From: Copromyces sp. CBS 386.78
Lineage: Eukaryota; Ascomycota; Sordariomycetes; Sordariales; Sordariaceae
Direction of reading: 5' to 3'
DNA length: 64,000 nt
NCBI GenBank assembly: GCA_030685235.1
Contig: MU839135.1
Coordinates: forward strand, 228,406 to 292,405
Position 1 is the first letter of the stretch; each line of letters starts with the position of its first letter. Positions 56,179-64,000 of the stretch are shown here, piece after piece. Position numbers and translations under genes: made by a program. Below the pieces are notes generated by a model that saw only the letters and a program-made list of their open reading frames with translations, was not told where the DNA came from and did no database searches.

Positions 56179-59066
56179 CTAATTCCCCGGACCCAGTTGA
56201 TGGGGGTACTGCATCTGCGCCGAGTAGTTCGGATTGAACCCTCCAAAAGAGCTCAACTGCACCAGATAATTCCAGTCCATGTGCGAAATATCCATATCCA
56301 TCGAGCCCGCTGGCGTTGGCGCTGACGGTCCGGCCCCAAACATCTGGCCCATTCCGGTATTATCAAAACCTCCGTTTGGCGACCCAAACATCATCGAGTC
56401 GCTCATCATCATGTTGGCTGCGCCCATTTGCTGCGGTGACGTATCCGTCTGTGGCGTTTGCTGCATCGGTTTGGGTGTGTTGTACATGCCCGTCTGCATG
56501 TTAACACCAGAAAACCCACGAGGGCCCGCCATGCCCGCCATGTCAGGAGGTATTGATGTCGCGGGGATCATTCCTGGCGGCGTAGCCGAGTTGGGAACGG
56601 ACTGTCGTGGTTCCGACGACATTGACATGCCGCCACCAACACCGCCAACTGAACCACTACCAGCCTGGGGAGGACTGTTTGGTCGTTTGAACTTGGCTGC
56701 CGTATTGCGCATCAGAGTCACTATTTTCGGCGTCTGCAGATGCCGTCCTAGCTGGTTCTGCGCCGCCTCGTGGGCATCCCAGGCCTTAACAAAGAAGCCG
56801 CCGAGAGCGATATGCATCGGTGTGCGCAAGTTAGATGTCAAGCCACGGCGTTCCAAGTTTTCGATCATCAGAGTCCAGGCACGCTCGCAGGGTGTACCAG
56901 TCGTGCGTGTCCTCAGATCCTGCACAAGAAAAATGTAGGCCGGTAACGGAAAGTTGAGCATGGTGTACCACTTGAATCCTTTCAGAGCCTCATTGCCCTG
57001 CAACATGTTGTCATATTCAACCATCAAAACGGCCTGCTCAAAAAGCGCGTCCCGTTCATTGTGGTCCATGACACCCTGGGTAGCTTCGCGACAGAGGAAG
57101 TCGATGACTCGGAGTTTGCAGAGCGCTTGCCTTGTCATCAAGAGGGTGAAGAAATGCAGAGGTACCTTGGGGTCGCAATACTTGAGGTAAGCGTTCTCCA
57201 TGTACGTGCAAAAACTTTCCAAATCGCGCGGCAGGTTAGTGTTTGCAACGTGGGTAACGACATCTGGTGACGCCGGGGATGGGCTGAAATGCACCCGCGG
57301 TTGAGTGACGCGAGTCCCTCCAGGTGTAGTCACGACAGCACGAAGTCCATTAGGCTCCGCGGCAACCGTTAACTCGATCCGGGTGAGGGTGAACAGCATT
57401 TCGGTCGGGCCGGGGTACTGAGTCGGGAAGTCCTTTCCATGAAGGTTGAGATCCGAGTCGTTGATATTGAGCGGGAATCTGCAATCACCGCCGCAGCTCG
57501 ATAACGCCGTAATGGCCGAACCGGTTATCTCCGCTATACGCTTGTCCAAAATCACAATCTGCCACCATAGACGTCTTCGTTGCTCCACCTCGAACGGAGG
57601 TAACCGAAACTGTTGTCCATCCTTGTGAATACCTATCCGGGTCGCAATTCTGACGGCGATGCCCATCAGGCAAAACATTGAGCGTGGGTCAACGTATTGG
57701 CGGACACAGAGCTAGGAGAGGTGGTGTCAGCTAAGCGCGTCTTATTGCGTGCTTGGGCGGCAACTTACCAGATACAACAGGAAAGCTTGCAAGGTCATGA
57801 TCTCGTTTGATCTCATAAAGCCAGCATTGGCCAGAGCCTGCTGCGTTGCGCCATGATATTTCGCCAACAATATGGTCCTGTCTTCTCCAAACTCGGTCTG
57901 TACTTCTTCAGCAGTCATCGATGTGACAGCAGAGAAGTAGATGGCGAACATGAGAGCCTCCAAAGGCTTGGGAATATTTGCCGGTTTTGCGCCAGCACTT
58001 ATGATTTGCTTCTGCAGAGAGGAAGTATGGCTGAGTTTCAAGAGTGGGTTGACATTTGTGATGTAGGTCTGCCATAGCTGGAATATCTGGAACGAGGACG
58101 GGTGCGAGTTGGTCACGCTGGTTGTAGATCCGCCGACGACGAAAGGGAAGCCATCGTTGTTATCGAACATCGTGTCGTATGCATGATGGAGTGTTGGCCC
58201 CTCACAATCCTCATCGGAGGAATCCGCAAGATCCTCGTCCATGACTCGAAACTACGGTACTTGGTTAACATTTTGCACAGAGAACTGGCCGTGGCCATTG
58301 CACTGAGTGTGGAGTTTTAGAGGAAGCGACAGAAGATATGGAAGGGGATCTCATGGGCAAGCCGAGGAACGCAAGTCCAATACTGAGGAATGCCGGCATA
58401 TGGAATGGTAACCAGGTGATGAGTATGGATGGATTGGTAGGTCGACCCAATCTTACCTCCTTGTTATACGGGAACCACTTTTGCCTGAGTGAAGCAAGGG
58501 CATAGAGTTAGCTTGGTGTGGGGGGTTTCGGCAGCGAAGGATTACATGGGAAGGACTGACTTGTCATATCCCTGATCGCCAGGCGAGACATGATCTGCGG
58601 CACTCGAAGGGGAGGTCTTGAGCCCGCTAAGGTCCTGCTCCAGGTCGGCAACATCGTCGACAGAATCCGAGGTTCTGAGGTCGTGGGCAATGGGCTCGAA
58701 GTTGACGCCGTGCTGCGAGAGAAGGGATTCATATTTCTTGAGGCGGTCGATGAGGTCCCGCTCATGGGGCTTCTTTTTGCGGCGCCTAGGCGGCTGGGGC
58801 GGGACGACGCGGCACTCGACGCCAGCCTTGACGCAGTTGGCACAGGGTTTCTGCTTGTCGCAACGGACCTTGCGCTGCTGACAAAGGACGCATGAATGGC
58901 CTCGCGTCAACTTCATCACCGAGGGTTCAGGGACGGCCTGAACGGAGTGGACGCCGACGGAATGCCTCTGCTCCGACGACGACGACGACGAGGGCGGCAA
59001 CGGGGGTTGCGGGTGCTGGTAAAGGTAGTCATGCCGCTGGTCCGGCGGCGTAAGCTCCGAATCCAT
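56179..59066 (-). CDS. Zn2Cys6 fungal-specific transcription factor
   Basis: Exons 59066-58561, 58484-58457, 58251-57769 and 57711-56179 give 849 residues. Exon 2 is only 28 nt; with a GTCAGT donor before it, the junctions restore DKQKWFPYNKEFRVMDEDL without a stop. The binuclear zinc cluster is at C59-X2-C62-X6-C69-X5-C75-X2-C78-X6-C85, followed by a basic linker PRRRKKKPHERDLIDRLKKYE and a short coiled coil for dimerisation. The fungal-specific regulatory domain (PF04082 type) spans about 200-560, with QAFLLYLLCVRQYVDPRSMF and IHKDGQQFRLPPFEVEQRRR, where R-R-x-x-W-W is typical. The C-terminal 170 residues are rich in M, P, G, S, N and Q, likely an activation region. Target genes cannot be read from sequence. 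Confidence 0.92.
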
Positions 59067-61347
59067 GTTGGATACCAGTCGACTACCTTTGACTTATGTA
59101 AAGGCTTGTTGCGGGGGGTTTCGCGTGAAGCTTGGTCGGATGTAGACGGGCCGCTCGGGTCCGAGACGGGGACTTGGCCAAGCCGTGGTCCAGGCCAAGT
59201 TGTATGGGAGCGCTTTCTACTGAGCCAGGACTACCAGGTCACGCCCAGCAAGCTCCAACCACAGGTAGCCGTTGTTTCCCAGGGTGAGGTAACTTTGCTG
59301 GCGTCACCACAGACTCACAGTTCCCGTCAACTTGTTTCTTCTGCAGTTTTCTCTCTTGACGGCGTGCGTAGGCGTGCCAGGGGTTGGCTCCCGAGGTCAC
59401 CCAGGGCTTGAAGACAGATGCTTGTGTGCAGAGCCGCAGGACAGCCACTACAGAACGGGAACTTGTACCGCTCTCTGCTTTCTGTATCGAGTATACCGTT
59501 AGCTTGCGCCCGGCTTATTCTGCTTCCCTGGCCTATGATCTCCTCTGGTCCAGTCCTGACAGCGGATGCGGATGGCGGATGGTGACCCCCGTGGCTGAAA
59601 CCGCACCACTCGCGGACGGGATGCCGTGGGGAACTCGAGGAACCGGGGGGGGTTGATGTTGTAGTTGGATACCTTCTACCTATCTTTAGCCGTCGATGTC
59701 TAACAACCAGATGTGAGGGGATGTGGGATTTCCGTATGCGTGAGCTATGTATGCCAGTATGTGCGCGGGCGTGTGTGCCGCCAGTCAGGTGTGCAGAAGC
59801 AGAGTGTCATTCACTGCATGTCCAGGTATCTATCGCGATGGACGAAGGTCGATGGGTGTTGTAGCAGCGAAGGCCAGGGTAGGTACCGATTGTATGTGAC
59901 GAGGCAGATCAAGGTACCTCGACTGGATCTTGGGGGTCCAGACTTCAAGGTCCAATATCCAGACAGACACCGGTTGATGTCAATCTTCAGTATCCAGTAT
60001 CCGACTGTCTGGATCCTTGGCCGAATCTGGAACCCGGAGGCCGGTGGCCTGACGACCTGCTGCTGCCAGCAAGACAGGCGCAGAAAAAGCCACACCCGAA
60101 TTAGAGATGCGTTGAATCCGTCTCTAGAGGCGTAGATGGATGATCTGCCGAGACAGACTGAGGTAGCGAAAGTGCTGGCCGGCTGCTGCTGGTAGGCTGG
60201 TCGAGGGAGTGCCAGTGGAGAATAGAGTGGAGGGAGTGGAGGTTCGGGACCAGAAGAGCCCTCGAAGCACCCGAAGTGCCCGACCGCTGGGAAAAAGAAG
60301 AAGTCAATAGCACCTACCTTGCGTTGGTATCCGCGGAATGCTGGGCTGAGGCAAGGAGACCCGGCAAAGCGAAGAAAGCGTGGCCAGCAGAGGGGTTCAG
60401 TTCAGTTGCAAAAAAAGGAAAGCGGGCGATTGGATGCGCTTCCGGCAACACAAGATAAAGTGATCTGAAATGGTTTGCGCTTGTATGGGCTTGTTCCTGT
60501 TCCAGGCTGTTGGGCGACGGATCACGCTCAACTGTGGATTTTGGGTGTTGAACGACAAAGGGGAAAAAAAGGATGATGACTCGGAGAGAAGAGAAAAAGA
60601 TGCAAGCAAACTGGAACCAAACCGTGACGAGAGGAGCAAGGCGATGAAAAGCAGTCAGAAGCAGCAGCAGCAGCAGAAAGCAGTAGCAATCAAGCCATCG
60701 AACCCCAGGGAAAGGAAACGGAGCGAGAGGCAAGCAAGCAACAGGCATACCGGCCGGTATGATGGCTCGTTAAAGGTTAGATCCTGTCCAGACACTTCAA
60801 GTCCACACATCCTGACCGCTCTGCCTGGCTGCACTGCTAAGCCTTGTTTGTGGTGGACGATAAATGTCCACCAGCTTAAGACCGCCCTTCCCCCCAGTCC
60901 CGGGTCCAGTCTCGTGGCCTCTTTGGTCTCCCCTCTCCTCCCCTCCACAGTCCGTCGACTTTGTCTTGATTTCTTTGTCCTTCCCCGCCGCAACAACGGG
61001 TTTCTTACCTAGGCCGCACACGCCTTGCTGGATCCGTCTATACCATGTCGGTCTAGATGCTCGATACGTCCTGATACGACTGGTGTCCTTGGATCAAAGG
61101 TGGACTGAACTGGAGGCAGCTGGCCAAACTGTTGCTCAAAAGAGTCCTCAGCTGTCACTGCCACTGTAACAGTGACTGTGGTGACTGTGCATCAGTGCGT
61201 GCAAGATGCGTGAAGGGACGGAATGGGAAATGGTAACTGCAGTTGGACTTGGAAGCGCTGTCGAATCAGATTGCGTGCCATTCAACTCTGGGTTCATTAG
61301 GTTGACAGGAGCCAGCCCTACTCGTCTGGGCTCGAAACGCCCTCTAC
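59067..61347. other. Upstream region of the transcription factor, no gene supported
   Basis: 2.3 kb of normal composition between the transcription-factor ATG and the second RIP block. Frames are short and overlapping. A (CAG)5 run lies at 60662-60676. The long size fits an extended promoter or leader, but no element could be assigned. Confidence 0.4.
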
Positions 61348-61370
61348 GACCCCAAGCGAAGCTTGGGGTC
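61348..61370. repeat. Perfect hairpin palindrome at the edge of the right RIP block
   Basis: Arms GACCCCAAGC and GCTTGGGGTC (10 bp, perfect) with a 3-base loop GAA, located where normal sequence changes to AT-rich DNA. Confidence 0.8.
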
Positions 61371-61526
61371 TAGTATATAGATTCGCGAAAGTGAATAGAT
61401 TCGCAAAAATTTTGGTACTTCCCCGCCCATACAAACTAACGGTGTAACTATATCACATCATTTTTTCAAAATTTATAGATTTATATATATAATATCGTTC
61501 AACCCAATAAACATCCCTATATTAAA

Positions 61527-62650
61527 CTAGCAATTCAATAAAGCAGGATCAATATCCTTATTGTCAACATCACCACTTTCTAGTATAATGTTTTGAATAG
61601 GGCCCTTATCTACTATAATACTAGAATTATCTAGGTTTTCTACTATCCAATCTCCTTTATCGTCGCTAGGTAATAGCTAACTATAGCCGGGTATAGGGTA
61701 ATACGTGCCTTTATCGTTCTTACGTAATATTTCTATTTACTCCTTCTATATTAGCCTAGTCTATTCCTCTACCTCCTCCTCTTTAAGCGGGTAAAGTTTA
61801 TTATCTTCAACTTTAAAATCCGGCTTTATACTAGTAATAAAGGCTATAATAACCTCTTCAATAATAGCCTTTACGTAAGGGTTATAAATTTATAAGGTAA
61901 TAAACTTCGGCTTATTATTAAGCGGTACCTAATATAGAAGTAGAACGATATCCCTTTCTAGCCTATTTAACCGAATTATTTCTATTTAAATAGCTACTTT
62001 TTTCGCCTCTTAATAGAATCCTTAGCGCTCCCGCCGTACAAATCTATATTATTCGAACAATTAGTTCTAATCCTTAATCTTATTTAAAATTAAGTTAATT
62101 ACTATAGTTTATTCAATACAAAATTTACTAATAAATTGTAACTCTACCCTCTTATTCTAGGCTTTATTCTATTGTTTAATTTTATACGTATTAAACTATT
62201 TACGTAGGGTAATCCTCTTAGTATCGAAATCCTTCTTACGCTAATACAACTTCTCCCTAGTACGTAGTTCAATTCTATAATACTCGTTTACAATTATACG
62301 AAAACGAGCATTACTAACCTTAATAAAACTAGTACGAACAATTAAACGGTTAGAAGTATAGTTCTCTCTTTATATTAACTCCTCTAATTACTTCCTCTTC
62401 TTAAAGCACTATACTTCTATATTAGCAACCTCTATTAATACAATTACTTTAATAAATTTATCCCTTTTAAATATAATATATTTAATAATAAAGTTAAGGA
62501 GAGTTTTCGCTATAATAGATTTATATAGCCCTTATTAAACGTATATATCGTACTTTAAAATTATTACTATATTAAGAAGGGGTGTTATTACCTTTACCTA
62601 ATCGTTTTTAGTACGAAGTATTAGTAGAGGTATTTTAATATTATAATTAA
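61527..62650 (-). pseudogene. Minus-strand coding relic in the right RIP block
   Basis: A coding-like minus frame ends at a TAG at 61529-61527 after DIDPALLNC. Upstream it reads NKLYPLKEEEVEE, GTYYPIPGYS and DKGDWIVENLDNSSIIVDK, with TAG/TAA at probable Q codons. Further upstream are charged, coiled-coil-like stretches (to about 62650; the upper limit is uncertain). Product unknown. The acidic C-terminal tail is well preserved between the RIP stops. Confidence 0.45.
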
Positions 62651-63900
62651 TATAAGGATTAAAGGTATTAAATTATATAAGGTTTTAGCGTAGTATTAAA
62701 TCTATAAGACCTTTTTCCTTCTTTTATATTTATAATTAAGTTCGATTATCTATAATCTCCCTTAATTTAGGCTAACCTTCGTCGTTTTTAATTATAATAT
62801 ATCCTTTCTTTTTCTTTAAAATACTAGGGTCAGTTACTAATATAATAGGGTCTTATAATTTATTAAGTATAATAGAGGGTTTATATAAATAGAAATTATA
62901 TTTTGCTTATACAAATTATATAGTCGACTACTTAAAAGATTCGCTTCGGATATAAAATAGTCTATTTAAGAAGGATAGTTTACTATATTCTATATTACTA
63001 TATATAATAGTTTTAAATATATCCTTCTAGTAATAATATTTATAAATTTAAAAGACGTTTACGTTAAGTAGTTAGAGGATATAAATAGAATAAAGAGGTA
63101 ATAGGAAGAGGATAATATTATAGTTATAATATCGTTAATAAAATTAAATAGTATAATAATTATTATAATTATTTAATAAGAAAAAACACTTCTCTTCTTT
63201 ATTAAAAAAACGAAAATACTCCTCCTAGTAATTAAATTAATTAAGCGCGAGCTAGTCGTCGATATAACCGTTAGGGGAAGTGGCGATAATATTATAATCG
63301 TTAAGTCAGTTATTGATATAATTTTCGCTAATATTAATACTAGAAAGGATAATAAACGCGGGAACTATACGGCTAAAAGTAGAAATATATTCTATAATTA
63401 TTATAAACTTACGTACGTCTAGGTTAGTAGTATATATAGTTAGTATTTTAATATACAATTAAATAGTATAGGACTTAAATTATATATTAACCCTAAATCC
63501 AGATTTATCCCTATTCTATATATTATTTAGTATAATATTGTTCTTTTTAACCGTCTCTTTCTATACCCTAAATATCTCCTCTATATTTATACGTAATTAG
63601 GCTACTTTGTATACTTACGCTAGCGATTTTGTATGTATAGATTTAAATTTTAATTTAGTTATAAAACGGCGGACTTAATGCTAGTTAAAATTAATTTTAC
63701 GATTGTTAATTCGAATTAGCTATTTAACGGCGTATATAATCTCCTAGTTTGTAATTTTATATCTTATTTAATCACTAAGGTAATTAATTAACAATTAACG
63801 TTGATTGTAGATAATTGCTACGAACCGATAGATATTTACGTATTTACTTAAGTAAATAACGCAAATTCTTTTTCCTCTATCAATTTTTTTGCCCCGTTAT
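62651..63900. other. AT-rich RIP DNA without readable coding relic
   Basis: Very AT-rich and stop-dense in all frames. I could not follow a protein-like frame with confidence. The last 100 bp (63900-64000) return to normal GC content. Confidence 0.5.
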
Positions 63901-64000
63901 TCTATAGAGAATGTCTTTTCGCACCGTAATGAATGTCTTCCGGCACCGTAGCCCCACCCACTTACACCCTTCCCGCGCGCTAATGCACCCCAAAATTTTT

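Larger units (their letters stand above)
61405..64000 (-). mobile_element. RIP-mutated element, right part cut by the window end
   Basis: AT-rich DNA with RIP character from about 61380 to 63900. The word AAAAATTTTGG at 61405-61415 has its exact inverse, CCAAAATTTTT, at 63990-64000, the last bases of the window. This is a possible terminal inverted repeat pair of a 2.6 kb element that carries a minus-strand coding relic. Because the window ends there, the full repeat and any target duplication cannot be seen. The family is not recognised. Confidence 0.45.

Noticed and set aside
1..64000. tRNA, 5S rRNA and CRISPR features
   Set aside because: No B-box/cloverleaf or dispersed 5S pattern was recognised by eye on either strand, and no regularly spaced repeats with unique spacers exist. 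A tRNAscan or Rfam run would be decisive.

Overview
This window is a piece of a filamentous ascomycete nuclear chromosome, most probably Neurospora crassa or a very close relative. Reasons: short GT..AG introns (mostly 55-100 bp) with CTAAC/CTGAC-type branch sites; C-ending codon preference; a leu-2 type fused isopropylmalate isomerase beside an acyl-CoA synthetase, a Set3-type PHD/SET gene and a Zn2Cys6 regulator; and two blocks of extremely AT-rich DNA whose coding relics are broken almost only by TAG/TAA where CAG/CAA is expected. That is the footprint of RIP (repeat-induced point mutation). The species call rests on gene recognition from memory, not on a search.

Layout. 1-2.2 kb: no gene seen. 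2.2-4.5 kb: long-chain acyl-CoA synthetase (minus). About 5.0-22.5 kb: a RIP-destroyed island that reads as nested transposons. At its core is a 9.7 kb Ty3/gypsy chromovirus-like LTR element with two 189 bp LTRs. It lies inside an older degenerate element with transposase-like coding sequence, and both lie in further AT-rich relic DNA. 24.1-25.5 kb: METTL21/EFM6-type protein methyltransferase (plus). 25.9-27.9 kb: proline-rich transglutaminase-core protein (minus). 29.5-32.7 kb: F-box protein (plus). 33.5-36.1 kb: leu-2 (minus). 37.4-40.7 kb: large uncharacterised protein with an in-frame TAG before a membrane-anchored tail (minus). 41.5-43.2 kb: nuclear rim protein Nur1 (minus). 44.0-44.5 kb: V-ATPase subunit F (plus). 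45.1-45.7 kb: NPC2-like PG/PI transfer protein (minus). 45.7-50.4 kb: long intergenic stretch. 50.4-53.2 kb: Set3/SET-4-type PHD+SET protein (plus). 56.2-59.1 kb: Zn2Cys6 transcription factor (minus). 61.4-64.0 kb: the start of a second RIP-mutated element, cut off by the window end.

The genes are independent housekeeping and regulatory units with no operon logic: lipid activation (acyl-CoA synthetase) and lipid transfer (NPC2), leucine synthesis (leu-2), vacuolar acidification (V-ATPase F), elongation-factor methylation (EFM6-like), nuclear envelope/silencing (Nur1) and chromatin regulation (Set3-like). Several pairs are divergent and share intergenic promoters.

The most unusual material is in the RIP islands: an extra coding-like frame of about 1.5 kb between the chromodomain and the 3' LTR of the retroelement, apparent nested insertions with candidate terminal inverted repeats, and a relic intron-containing gene. 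Among the live genes, the in-frame TAG of the 37.4-40.7 kb gene and the stop-to-start spacing of an upstream ORF on the Set3-like gene deserve a check.
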